NCBI GenBank assembly: GCA_963281255.1
Contig: OY725488.1
Span: 10,947,524 to 11,011,523, forward strand
Reading direction: 5' to 3'
Length of the DNA: 64,000 nt
Origin: Aphrocallistes beatrix
Taxonomy: Eukaryota; Porifera; Hexactinellida; Sceptrulophora; Aphrocallistidae
In this document: in pieces, positions 42,844 through 52,460 of the stretch
How the letters are laid out: every line of letters begins with the position of its first letter
Numbering within the stretch: position 1 is the stretch's first letter
Made by a program: the position numbers and the translations under genes
The notes under the pieces: generated by a model
What the model saw: only the letters and a program-made list of their open reading frames with translations
What the model was told of the DNA's origin: nothing
The model's database searches: none

Positions 42844-44359
42844 GATTGTGACTGATTTGAGTTTGTACAGTAATTAACATATCCCCTTTAATTCATTTGT
42901 TTATTCTTGTTAATAATATTTAATTAAATGAGTTGCATGCATTAGTTATTCAGCAAATTTATTTACATTTGTAACTATTCTTGATTTTGATTTATACCAT
43001 TAAAAAACCAAATTATCCTCAATACAGTATGCAAAATGTGCAAAATTCTTGTGGCACTTGGAATTCTTTACAATATAATGTTTCATTCTTAAAATTTGAC
43101 TTTTACCGCACTGTTTTGTTTGCCGTTAAGCAATTTGTAGTGGCTTACATCCTGATGAAAAATTCTGAAGATGATATTGTACAAAACCTCATTTAAAAAT
43201 TAACTATTAGTTGCGAGTGTCTTTCAACCCAGACACAGAAATTAATTAACTTGTTGGCAGGGTCAGCAAAACTTTCAAGGATAAACATTGTTAAATTGAT
43301 CTGATAATGATAAAAATGTGATCAGACCTTTAACCAAGAGAAAATGTCGTACGCACTGGATGAAATTTATCACTGATATCATTGAATGAATTGTCTAGAA
43401 ATTTCATTTACATACTTGTCAACTGTCACGTTTTTGGCAGGACATCTCGCTTTTCGGGCATAAGTTGAAAGTAATGCCCCTCTCAAAGTACTGAAAAGTG
43501 GATTTGTCTCGCTTTTCAGTTTATAGGACAAATATATATATACACTATGTCCTGCTAAATAGTTCAAGATCCCACTAAAATACTTGCACTACTCATGTCC
43601 CGTTTCGTACTTTGCATAGGTTGCTATGTCTGCATTAGACACATCTCCAGAGAGAGGATATAATTAAGACTTAGGGACAATATACATTTCTAAGAAATAT
43701 CGATAGCGATTGGATTTGCAATATTTTGGCAATCTGATCTACTGTAGTAAAACTGTTTATTACTTCGAGATTAGGCGCTAGGAATGAGATAGAATACTTT
43801 GCTTCACAAACTACCAAACTGAAGGATTCAACATCGTTTACTAACTAAGCCAGTAGGAATCATTGTATATATGAATACATTTGACAAACATTTTCATCAA
43901 ATCATTTACAAGGATATAAGATCTTATCTAATTTTTCTAAGAATATGGCAGGTATTAAGTAAGCAATTCAGTACTCTAAATTATCCTCAATATTCAAGGG
44001 AAATATTTATTACTATCACGCTGCACAAAAGTAACTGGATATTATATAACAATAAAATGGTAAATCATTAAGTACGTACTAGTAAAAAGACTTTACATCA
44101 TATCGTCTGACAATTATGATACTTAATTTTTAAAAATAATATTAAATTCGAATAAACATATAATTATGCAAATGTGAGAGGTAATTGCATATATATAATT
44201 CAAAACAGGATAGTTAGCCAAGATTTGCTAGTACTGTAGGAGGATTACGTTTCAATATATTACATAAGATTGTTCAAGAATTAGGCAGCAGTATTTGCTT
44301 AAAAGTTCATACAATATTAAAATTCAAGCTATTTATCTGATGGAAACTACACATACAAG
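42844..44359. other. Spacer with relics, paralogous to 26170-27170
   Basis: It has the empty site for the hAT at 26505 (about 43170-43195) and minus-strand relics at 43205-43860. The last ~250 bp resemble the upstream region of 47169. No intact gene. Confidence 0.6.
43205..43860 (-). pseudogene. Decayed minus-strand receptor (type E relic)
   Basis: 43205-43420 covers loop 2 to TM5 (as at 26800). 43650-43860 covers the TM2-TM3 loop with ECFAPNLEVINS-like codons, as in the relic at 39440. The two blocks are separated by unrelated sequence. Confidence 0.55.
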
Positions 44360-44368
44360 TATAAATAG
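44360..44368 (+). promoter_or_regulatory. TATA box of the gene at 44416
   Basis: TATAAATAG, 56 nt before the ATG, followed by AAGAACCATCCAGAAAGG. Confidence 0.7.
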
Positions 44369-44415
44369 AAGAACCATCCAGAAAGGATTATCTAATAAAG
44401 TATTCCATAATAAAG

Positions 44416-45537
44416 ATGAACAGATATCAGTTTCAGAGCAAAATTAATATTGATTTAGAATATTTCCTTTTCTTCTACTCATTCTTGTTTGCTGGGATAA
44501 CAACACTTTGGAATATCCACTTTGCGAAGAGGATTCAGTACTTCGTTACTAAGTACAGAAAGTACGTAGAGTCAGCTAAGAATGACATACTCAATAACTA
44601 CACAGAACTTGCACTACACTGCAAAGTTGAAATTGTTAAGTATGCATTCCTAGTAACAATAAATATCACCGAAGTCAGTTCACTCATTATATTTATATTC
44701 GGGCTAGGACAAACCCATGTGAACTTAAATAATACCACAAGTAACACTTGCCATAGCCGGATATACAACACCGAATTACAAGTAATAAGTGATACTCCAA
44801 TGAAAGCAGTGTTCATCAGTGTTGGACATGTCGGATTTTTAATGTCATTAGCACTTGTGACATGTCTAATGAAATACCTTGATGCTACTTATCATAACAT
44901 CAATGAACAACCTGTCAAGTTTATTAAAATCTTTATGACTGTTTCGTGTATTGCTGGAGTTCTACTTTTTGTGTCAGGATCCATTCACCAATCATTTATT
45001 CTTGAAAGGCTAGCATATCCTATCATAATGCTGACATATACCTGCATTTGGATCAAAATAGCTCGTAATTTTCACAAAACATTGAAGTGGCGATCTATAG
45101 AGTTTAAGGTTAGAGGTAGGAACAGTCAGATAGTGAGAAGAGCAATCAGAAGCAGCAATCATTTTGCTATTGTAATGAGTTTGCTTGGAATTGGGGCAAT
45201 ATGCTTAACTTTGACTTCAATTGTTGATGATTATTTTTTCATTTTCACTTTGTTTGCTTACTGTCCAAAGATCGTCGCACAACTCTATGGAACCCCACAC
45301 TACACGCCTCTCTTCACAACAAAACTTCAAATCGATGCTTTAGTCCTTTCCAGTAAGATCACCTCAGAAATCTGTATTGTCCTGTCTGTGATTGCTTACC
45401 TAGCCATGACATCCCAATACTTGCTAGTTACATTCGTATTCTTCGGTAGAATGATCGTGATAAAGTTAAAATATCGATTTGGAAGAATAAAAACGAGGTT
45501 TACTCCTAGCCTTACTAACCCACTTCTCATCTCTTAA
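44416..45537 (+). CDS. Subfamily C 7TM chemoreceptor-like protein (intact)
   Basis: 373 aa, MNRYQFQSKINIDLEYF at the N-terminus. Stops lie directly upstream in frame, which fixes the start. ICL1 has NNYTELALHCKVEIVKY (Cys replaces the usual Tyr). Outer loop NNTTSNTC carries overlapping sequons. CLMKYLDATYHNINEQPVKF after TM3, SGSIHQSFIL after TM4, SQIVRRAIRSSNHF, YCPKIVAQLYGTPHYTPLF, tail KTRFTPSLTNPLLIS. It shares the N-terminus with 49916 and TM1/ICL1 with 47169 (QYFVTKYRKYVESAK), a patchwork typical of exchange between neighbours. Confidence 0.88.
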   Translation: MNRYQFQSKINIDLEYFLFFYSFLFAGITTLWNIHFAKRIQYFVTKYRKYVESAKNDILNNYTELALHCKVEIVKYAFLVTINITEVSSLIIFIFGLGQTHVNLNNTTSNTCHSRIYNTELQVISDTPMKAVFISVGHVGFLMSLALVTCLMKYLDATYHNINEQPVKFIKIFMTVSCIAGVLLFVSGSIHQSFILERLAYPIIMLTYTCIWIKIARNFHKTLKWRSIEFKVRGRNSQIVRRAIRSSNHFAIVMSLLGIGAICLTLTSIVDDYFFIFTLFAYCPKIVAQLYGTPHYTPLFTTKLQIDALVLSSKITSEICIVLSVIAYLAMTSQYLLVTFVFFGRMIVIKLKYRFGRIKTRFTPSLTNPLLIS

Positions 45538-45879
45538 GACTGTGACTGATTTGAGTTTGTAAAGTGATTAACATATCCCCTTGAATTCATTTGTTTATTT
45601 TTGCTAATAATTTTTAATTAAATGAGTTCCATGTATTAGTTCTTCAGCAAATTTACTAACACTTGTATCTACTCTTAATTTTGATTAACACCATTAAAAC
45701 AAAATTTACCCTAAACAGTATATAAAATTTGTTTGCTGTGGCACTTGGAATTCTTTAAATAATTTTCATTCTTAAAATTAGAATTTTTATGGTATTGACT
45801 CATAGTCAAGCAATTTGTAGTCGCTTAGACACTTAAGATGCTATTTTACAAGTACCTCATTTAAAACTTAACTATTATT

Positions 45880-46600
45880 TGCGAGTATCTTTACTTCAGA
45901 CACAGAAATTAATTAACTTGTTGGTAGGGTCAGCTAAACTTTCAAGGATAATAATTGTGAAATTGATATAATAATGATAGAAACGCGATCAAAATGATGA
46001 CAAAGTTAAAATATCTTGCGCATTGGATGAAATTTATAATTGGTATCGATGAACTATATATATATAACGAATGATTAAATATACTGCAGGGAACAGAAAG
46101 CTATTTTTGGCATGTGGGAGTCTTTTGATTATGACCCCAGTAAGTTCTGAGTACATCATGAAATTATGACGTCAGTTGGTGATTTTTCGAGAGATATCGA
46201 TTATAAAATCAAGACATAGGTATTTTGATATTTTATCTCCCATATAACTAAATGATGGTGACAACAGGAGCCCAGAGGGCGCCTCTGGCGGACACAAAGT
46301 GTCCGCCAGCCCCGCAGCGCAAGCAAGCGAAGCGTGTTTGTATATATAATATATATAGATACATTTAGAGAGAGGGATACTATTAAAACTTAGGGACAAT
46401 ATAAATTTCCAAGGAATATCGATATTGATGCGATTGGGTTTGAAATATTTCGCAAATTTGAACTGTAATGCAATTGTTTATTACTTCGTGATTAGGCGCT
46501 AGGAATGAGATAAAAAATACAGAAAATACCGAACTAAAAAATTCAGCATTGTTTATCAACCATGGCAGTATGAATCATTTTCTATATGAATAAAATTGGC
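45880..46600 (-). pseudogene. Decayed minus-strand receptor (type E relic) split by a transposon
   Basis: 45880-46045 matches the loop 2 to TM5 relic at 43205; 46370-46600 matches the TM2-TM3 part at 43650. The Helitron-like element lies between them, apparently inserted in the relic. Confidence 0.5.
46050..46340 (+). mobile_element. Helitron-like element, second subfamily
   Basis: Interior CAGAAAGCTATTTTTGGCATG and the TTTTATCTCCCATATAA block match 19400-19600. 3' end: GGCGGACACAAAGTGTCCGCC palindrome and the GAAGCGTGTTTG end at 46340. The 5' terminus is worn. Confidence 0.65.
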
Positions 46601-47096
46601 AAACACTTTAATTGAATTTATTTACAACATGGATATGAGATCTTATATAATTTTGCTAGGAATATGGCAAGTATTAAGTAACCAATTCAGTACTCTAAAT
46701 TATCCTCAATCTTCCAAGGAAATATTTTATCTTTATCGTACAGAACAAAAGTAACTGGATATCATCTATCAAAGAAATGTTAAAACCATTAAGTACGTAA
46801 TAGTAAAAAGACTGGACTTTACATCATATCGTCTGACAATTATGATACTTAATTTTTAAAAATGATACTAAAATTCGAACAAACATATTATTATGCAAAT
46901 GTGAGAGGCAATTGCATATATATAATTCAAAACAGGATAATTTGCCAAGATTTGCTAGTACTGCAGGAGTATTACGTTTCAAAATATTACATAAGATTGT
47001 TCAAGAATTAGGCAGCAGTATTTGCTTAAAAGCTCATAAAATATTAAAATTCAAGTTATATATCTCGTGGAAACTACACATACAAGTATAAATAAA

Positions 47097-47104
47097 AGAA
47101 AAAT
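47097..47104 (+). promoter_or_regulatory. TATA box of the gene at 47169
   Basis: TATAAATA followed by AAAGAAAAATCTAGAATG. It lies 72 nt before the present ATG, because the ancestral start was lost and translation shifted downstream. Confidence 0.6.
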
Positions 47105-47168
47105 CTAGAATGTTTCATTCCATAAAATCTACTTTGATAAAAATAAACAGATATCTGTTTCTGAAAAA

Positions 47169-48263
47169 ATGATTCTCTACTTAGAATACTTTCTTTTCTT
47201 CTACTCATTCTTGTTTGTTGGGTTGGTAATGCTGTGGAATATCCACTTTGCGAAGAGGATTCAGTACTTCGTTACTAAGTACAGAAAGTACGTAGAGTCG
47301 GCAAAGAATGACATACTCAATAACTACACAGAACTAGCACTACACTGCAAAGTTGAGATTGTTAAGTATGCATTCCTCGTTGTGATAAACATTACCGAAA
47401 TCAGTTCACTCATTATATATATATTCGGCCTAGAACGAACTCATGTAAATCCACCTAATGCCACAAGTAACACTTGCCTTAGTAAGATAGACATCGCTGA
47501 ACTACATGTTATCTTTGGATCTCCAATGAAAGCAGTGTTCATCAGTGTTGGGCATGTGGGCTTTTTAATGTCATTAGCACTTGTGATATGTCTAATGAAA
47601 TACCTTGATACCACTTATCATAACATCAATGTGCAACCTGTCAAGTTTATTAAAATCTTTATGACTGTTTCGTGCATTGCTGGAGTTCTACTTTTTGTAT
47701 CAGGATCCATTCACCAATCATTTATTCTTGAAAGGCTAGCATATCCTATCATATTGGCGATCTATACCTGCATTTGGATGAAAATAGCTCGTAAATTCCA
47801 CAAAACACTGAAGTGGCAATCTGTAGAGTTTAAAGTTAGAGGTTGGAGCAATCAGATAGTGAGAAGAGCAATCAAAAGCAGCAAACATTTCGCTATTATA
47901 ATGTGTCAGATGGGAATTGGGATAATTTGCTTAACCATGGGTTCAATTGTCGATGGTTACTTGTCTGTATTTTCAATGTTTGCTTACTGCCCAAAGATCG
48001 TCACACAACTCTATGGAACTCTTCACTACACGCCTCTCTTCACGACAAAACCACAAATCGATGCTTTAGCACTTTCCTTCGAGATTATCTCAGAAATCTG
48101 TGTGGTTCTGTCTGTAATTGCTTTCCTAGCAATTTCATCTCAATACTTGTTTGCTTCATTTTTCTTTTTCGGTGGAATGGTCGCAAGAAAGTTGAAGTAT
48201 CGATTTGGAAGAGTTAAAACGAGGTTTACTCCTAGCCTTACTAACCCACTTCTCATCTCCTAA
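47169..48263 (+). CDS. Subfamily C 7TM receptor with a shifted start
   Basis: 364 aa starting MILYLEYFLFFYSFLFVGL. The position of the family ATG now reads ATAAACAGATATC (ATG to ATA), and that ancestral frame would stop within ten codons. A new ATG at 47169 restores the receptor frame, shortening the N-terminus by nine residues but leaving TM1 whole. The rest is intact: NYTELALHCKVEIVKY, NATSNTC loop, CLMKYLDTTYHNINVQPVKF, WSNQIVRRAIKSSKHF, YCPKIVTQLYGTLHYTPLF, tail GRVKTRFTPSLTNPLLIS. An AATAAA signal lies at 48330-48335, 67 bp after the stop. It is likely functional. Confidence 0.83.
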   Translation: MILYLEYFLFFYSFLFVGLVMLWNIHFAKRIQYFVTKYRKYVESAKNDILNNYTELALHCKVEIVKYAFLVVINITEISSLIIYIFGLERTHVNPPNATSNTCLSKIDIAELHVIFGSPMKAVFISVGHVGFLMSLALVICLMKYLDTTYHNINVQPVKFIKIFMTVSCIAGVLLFVSGSIHQSFILERLAYPIILAIYTCIWMKIARKFHKTLKWQSVEFKVRGWSNQIVRRAIKSSKHFAIIMCQMGIGIICLTMGSIVDGYLSVFSMFAYCPKIVTQLYGTLHYTPLFTTKPQIDALALSFEIISEICVVLSVIAFLAISSQYLFASFFFFGGMVARKLKYRFGRVKTRFTPSLTNPLLIS

Positions 48264-48618
48264 GACTGTGACAGAGTTAAACAAGTTATTTACTTATTCA
48301 CTTTAATTAATCCTCTTCTTTTTGTAAACAATAAATTAAATGAGTGTCACATGTATTAGTTATTCTGCAAAATTTACTAACATTAGGTAACTACTCGTAA
48401 TTTTGAGTGGCACCATCAAGAAACTGCAGTATCCAAAATTCATTTGTTGAGGCATTTAGAATTCTTTACTAAATAACGTAAAATTGTGAAACAAAAATTT
48501 ATGCCACAAACAATTACAATCATACTCTAATTATACATATGACATAATTTTTATGTCAATTCCTCCAAACCAAATGTGTGAATGTATAAGCATCTCACTT
48601 TTATACACTATAGTAATT

Positions 48619-48650
48619 CAGTCGACTCCGTTTAATAGGATCACATCAGT
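48619..48650 (+). mobile_element. Tigger-like terminal stub
   Basis: CAGTCGACTCCGTTTAATAG matches the left end of the element at 28251. The remainder is absent, replaced by the palindromic unit that follows. Confidence 0.5.
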
Positions 48651-48673
48651 CAGATGATATTTTATACTGCGCT

Positions 48674-48791
48674 AGCCTAGATTAACTCCCTGGGTATAAA
48701 CTAGCCTAGCATAGTTTATACCTGGAGGTTAATCTAGGCTAACCCAGATTATACCCAAGGTTTAACTGGGTGGGGAGGTTAATATAGGCTA
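48674..48791. repeat. Nested palindrome of AGCCTAGATTAAC units
   Basis: 48674-48740 is a 67-bp inverted repeat: arms AGCCTAGATTAAC-TCC and GGGTATAAACTA mirrored around a short centre near 48707. Imperfect half-units (ACCCAGATTATACCC, GGTTAATATAGGCTA) continue to 48791. It could form a cruciform. Not a known element to me. Confidence 0.75.
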
Positions 48792-48794
48792 TCA

Positions 48795-49236
48795 CAACGA
48801 GAGTATAATTTATGTATATAATGTAAACAAAAGTAAACAAATAATTTATCATATAGACTTGAAAATATGATATTCGAACTCTACACCCCAAAACCTATGT
48901 CAACCTTCGGAAGGTGGTCTCTAGCATATTTATCAAAATTCGTCAAATAATGTGAAAATATGTATATAAAGGTGAGAAAATATGCACATAACCTTTTTTA
49001 TTGCTATATACATACTGCAATAAGATTAAGATATCAAACATAAATTGTTGCTTTAAAGTATTAATACCCATGGCAATCTATTGTAGGTTTTGCAGAGGTG
49101 TAAAATTTCGCTTAGAACCTCGAAATGAATCGTAGATTCATCATTTGACACCTGCATGCCAATTTTATGCCTTGCTAATTATTCAATCAATTCAGACAAG
49201 CACAAAAAACAAATCCTAGCGTTTTAATATATTTAA
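48795..49236 (-). mobile_element. Helitron-like element, 5' part, inverted
   Basis: Minus-strand order matches the element at 6855: 5' end TATATTAAAACGCTAGGATT near 49236, then GGCATGCAGGTGTCAAATGA, TTTGATATCTTAA and one AGAGACCACCTTCC repeat unit. It lacks the 3' hairpin. Confidence 0.65.
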
Positions 49237-49862
49237 TGCACATATATTATTAGTTGGTATTTGTAATAAAGTATTTTAGAATACTGTGCTCTATCATAGT
49301 GCTTTATATTTAAAATCTAACTTTTAATCTTACATTCCATACCTTTGTATTCGTCTTTTGTTGAAGGTGTGAATTTCATTTCATCAAATCTTTTTACTGT
49401 GATATGTATTCTAGTCTAATCTTTTTAGGAGTATAGCTAGTATATATTAAGCAATCATATTCTCTAAATTGTCCTCACACCACAAGGGAAATATTTTGTT
49501 ATTATCATAACAGATAACAAGAGTATCTAATAGGATATTATCCATCAAACAAATGTTAACCATTAAATACGTACTAGTAAAAAGACTGTGTGACTTTCCC
49601 ATGATATCACCCGACCATTGTAACACTTAGTTTTAAAAAATAATTTTTAAATTCGAATAAACTAATAATTACGTAAATGTGAGACGCGATGGCATATATG
49701 TAAACCAGAACAAGATAATTTGACAATATTTACACGTACTACAGGAGTATTAAGCTTTCACTTATTACATAAGAATATTCAATAATAAAGACAGGAGTAT
49801 TTGGTACATGGTCACAAAATCAAAATTGAAGCTGTATATTCCAAGGAAACTACACATACAAG

Positions 49863-49871
49863 TATAAATAG
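49863..49871 (+). promoter_or_regulatory. TATA box of the gene at 49916
   Basis: TATAAATAG, 53 nt before the ATG. The three-base difference from other C genes comes from a 3-nt gap in the 5' leader. Confidence 0.7.
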
Positions 49872-49915
49872 AAGAACCATCTAGAAAGGATTATCTAATA
49901 AAGTCTATAATAAAG

Positions 49916-51037
49916 ATGAACAGATATCAGTTTCAGAGCAAAATTAATATTGATTTAGAATACTTTCTTTTCTTCTACTCATTCTTGTTTGCTGGGATAA
50001 CAATACTTTGGGATATCTACTTTGCGAAGAGGATTCTTTACTTCGTTAATTTGTACAGAAAGTACGTAGATTCAGCAAAGAATGACATACTCAATAACTA
50101 CACAGAGCTAGCACTAAAATGTAAAGTTGAAATCGTTAAGTATTCATTCCTCGTTGTAATTAGTATCATCGAAATCAGTTCACTCATAATATATATATCC
50201 GGCTTAGGACTAACTCATGTAAATCCACTCAATGCCACAAGCAACACTTGCCTTGGCAAGATAAGCAACGTTGAATTGCATGTCGTCATTGGTACTCCAA
50301 TAGAAGCAGTGCTCATCAGTGTTGGGCATGTGGGCTTTTTAATGTCATTGACACTTGTGATATGTCTAATGAAATACCTTGATACCACTTATCATAACAT
50401 CAATGAGCAACCTGTCAAGTTTATTAAAATCTTTATGACTGTTTCATGTATTGCTGGAGTTCTACTTTTTGTGTCAGGATCCATTCACCAATCATTTGCT
50501 CTTGAAAGGCTAGCATATCCTATCATATTGCTGATATATACCTTCATTTGGATGAAAATAGCTCGTAATTTCCACAAAACATTGAAGTGGCAATCTGTAG
50601 AGTTTAAGGTTAGAGGTAGGAGCAGTCAGTTAGTGAGAAGAGCAATCAAAAGCAGCAAACATTTTGCTATTATAATGTGTTCGTTGGGATTTGGGGCAAT
50701 TTCCTTAACTTTGGCTTCAATTGTTGATAATTATTTTTTCATATTCACTATGTTTGCTCACTGTCCAAATCTAGTCGCACAACTCTATGGAGCTCCTCAC
50801 TACAGGCCTCTCTTCACGACAAAATCACAAATCGATGCATTAACGCTTTCCAGTAAGATTTCCTCAGAAATCTATGTATTCCTGTCTGTGATTGCTTATC
50901 TAGCCATTACATCTCAATATCTGCTAGTTACATTCGCATTTTTCGGTGGAATTGTCGTGAGAAAGTTAAAATATCGATTTGGAAGAATTAGAACGAGGTT
51001 TAGTCCTAGCCTTACTAACCCACTTCTCTTCTCCTAA
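49916..51037 (+). CDS. Subfamily C 7TM chemoreceptor-like protein (intact)
   Basis: 373 aa; MNRYQFQSKINIDLEYF as in the gene at 44416, but TM1 (GITILWDIYFAKRILYFVNLYRKY) is like 25045 and the outer loop (NATSNTCLGKISNVELHV) like 41719: a mosaic of its neighbours. Otherwise standard: CLMKYLDTTYHNINEQPVKF, SGSIHQSFAL, SQLVRRAIKSSKHF, a divergent HCPNLVAQLYGAPHYRPLF segment, and a tail with two rare changes (TRFSPSLTNPLLFS). The changed tail is the most deviant among intact copies, possibly a sign of relaxed constraint. Confidence 0.87.
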   Translation: MNRYQFQSKINIDLEYFLFFYSFLFAGITILWDIYFAKRILYFVNLYRKYVDSAKNDILNNYTELALKCKVEIVKYSFLVVISIIEISSLIIYISGLGLTHVNPLNATSNTCLGKISNVELHVVIGTPIEAVLISVGHVGFLMSLTLVICLMKYLDTTYHNINEQPVKFIKIFMTVSCIAGVLLFVSGSIHQSFALERLAYPIILLIYTFIWMKIARNFHKTLKWQSVEFKVRGRSSQLVRRAIKSSKHFAIIMCSLGFGAISLTLASIVDNYFFIFTMFAHCPNLVAQLYGAPHYRPLFTTKSQIDALTLSSKISSEIYVFLSVIAYLAITSQYLLVTFAFFGGIVVRKLKYRFGRIRTRFSPSLTNPLLFS

Positions 51038-51594
51038 GACTGTCGCAGAATCGAACTTAAATTCATTTATTCCCTTAAAAGATTGCATATTTTTGTAAAC
51101 ATTAAATGAAATGAGTCTTAATTGTTCAGTAAAGTTCCATTAAAATTTGAAAATATGTAGTAATAATCTGATAGTACCATTGAGAAATCGGTTAAATCTT
51201 AATGACAGGACAGGATGTGAATTTGTCATTTTGGTGTTAGGATTTCAATGCAGTCTACTGTTTGAATTCTTAAAATTGACCTTTTTTGTGGTGATTTGTA
51301 GTGGAGCAATTTGTAGTTTATAGATTTTGAAGAACCAGTGACTTTTAATATTAATAGGGAGTCTATTCAATACATGCCAACTGCCCATTTTTCGTCCCGA
51401 TTTTTGCATTCTTCTATAAATGATCCTTGCATACGGGAAAGAAGTGAAGGATAATTGACATTTCCTGAGATGGTAATGAACCATCTATGTAACATCACTT
51501 ACTCAAGAATTTTTATCATTATAGCGTCATTATGATGACGTTTGCGTAATAATAAGAGTATCCAGCTGAATATTTAATAAAAAACAAGCACGCT
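51038..51594. other. Spacer after the last C gene
   Basis: AT-rich 3' flank; no gene seen. Short minus-strand frames have no family resemblance. Confidence 0.5.
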
Positions 51595-51689
51595 TCGCTT
51601 GCTTGCGCTGCGCGGCTTGCGGACACTGCGTGTCCGCAGAGTCGCCCTGCGGGTGCCTGGAGTTACCTAATCTAACATATTTTGGGAAT

Positions 51690-52320
51690 TATTTTTCTTT
51701 ATATAAATATTGTAAACAAAGGTCAACGAAGATTTCTCATATGGATCTGAAAATATAATATTCGAAATCTACACCCCTAAAAACCCCATGTCAACCGTTG
51801 AAATCAAGTTTCTAGCATATTTTTGAGATTTGTTTACTTTATGTATCTATTGGAAACAAAAGTAAACAAATAATTTATCATATCTATCTGAAAATATGAT
51901 ATTCGAAATCTACACCCCTGAAAACCCCATATAACCCGTTTGAAGCTAGTCTCTAGCCAATTTTTGCAAGTTGTTTACTTTATGTATCTATTGTAAACAA
52001 TAGTAAACAAATAATTTATCATATCGATCTGAAAATATGATATTCGAAATCTACACTCATAAAAACCCCATGTCAACCTTTGGAAGCTAGTTTCTAGCAT
52101 AATTTTGTAATTTGTTTACTTTATGTATCTATTGTAAACAAAAATAAACAAATAATTTATCATATCGATCTGAAAATATGATATTCGAAATTTACACCCC
52201 TGAAAACCCCATATAACCCGTTTGAAGCTAGTCTCTGGCCTATTTTTGTAATTTGTTTACTTTATGTATCTATTGCAAACAAAAGTAAACAAATAATTTA
52301 TCATATCGATCTGAAAAATC
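51690..52320 (-). repeat. 141-bp tandem repeat inside the Helitron-like element
   Basis: The block ATTCGAAATCTACACCCC (or a close variant) recurs at 51760, 51901, 52042 and 52183, exactly 141 bp apart each time, with TTGTTTACTTTATGTATCTA in each unit. The element at 6855 has only two units, so unit number varies among copies. Confidence 0.85.
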
Positions 52321-52460
52321 TTAGAATTTAATCGTAGATTCATCATTTGACACCTACATGCCAATTTTCACACCTCTACGACTTGCCAATTCTTCAATCA
52401 ATTCAGACAAACAAACAAACAAACAAACAAACAAAAAAAAAATCCTGGAGTTTTAATATA

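Larger units (their letters stand above)
45538..47096. other. Spacer with relics and a Helitron-like element
   Basis: Contains minus-strand relics (45880-46045 and 46370-46600) split by a Helitron-like element (about 46050-46340). 46640-47090 is a duplicated C upstream region. Confidence 0.6.
48264..49862. other. Repeat-rich spacer
   Basis: Holds a Tigger-like stub (48619-48650), a palindromic unit (48674-48791) and an inverted Helitron-like fragment (48795-49236). 49430-49860 is duplicated C upstream sequence. Confidence 0.6.

Noticed and set aside
47843-48217. 124-codon frame inside the C gene at 47169
   Set aside because: Alternative frame of a clear receptor gene; not matched in the sister C genes.
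51690-52320. CRISPR-like regular repeats
   Set aside because: 141-bp units are contiguous, with no short repeat/unique spacer structure, and lie in a transposon.
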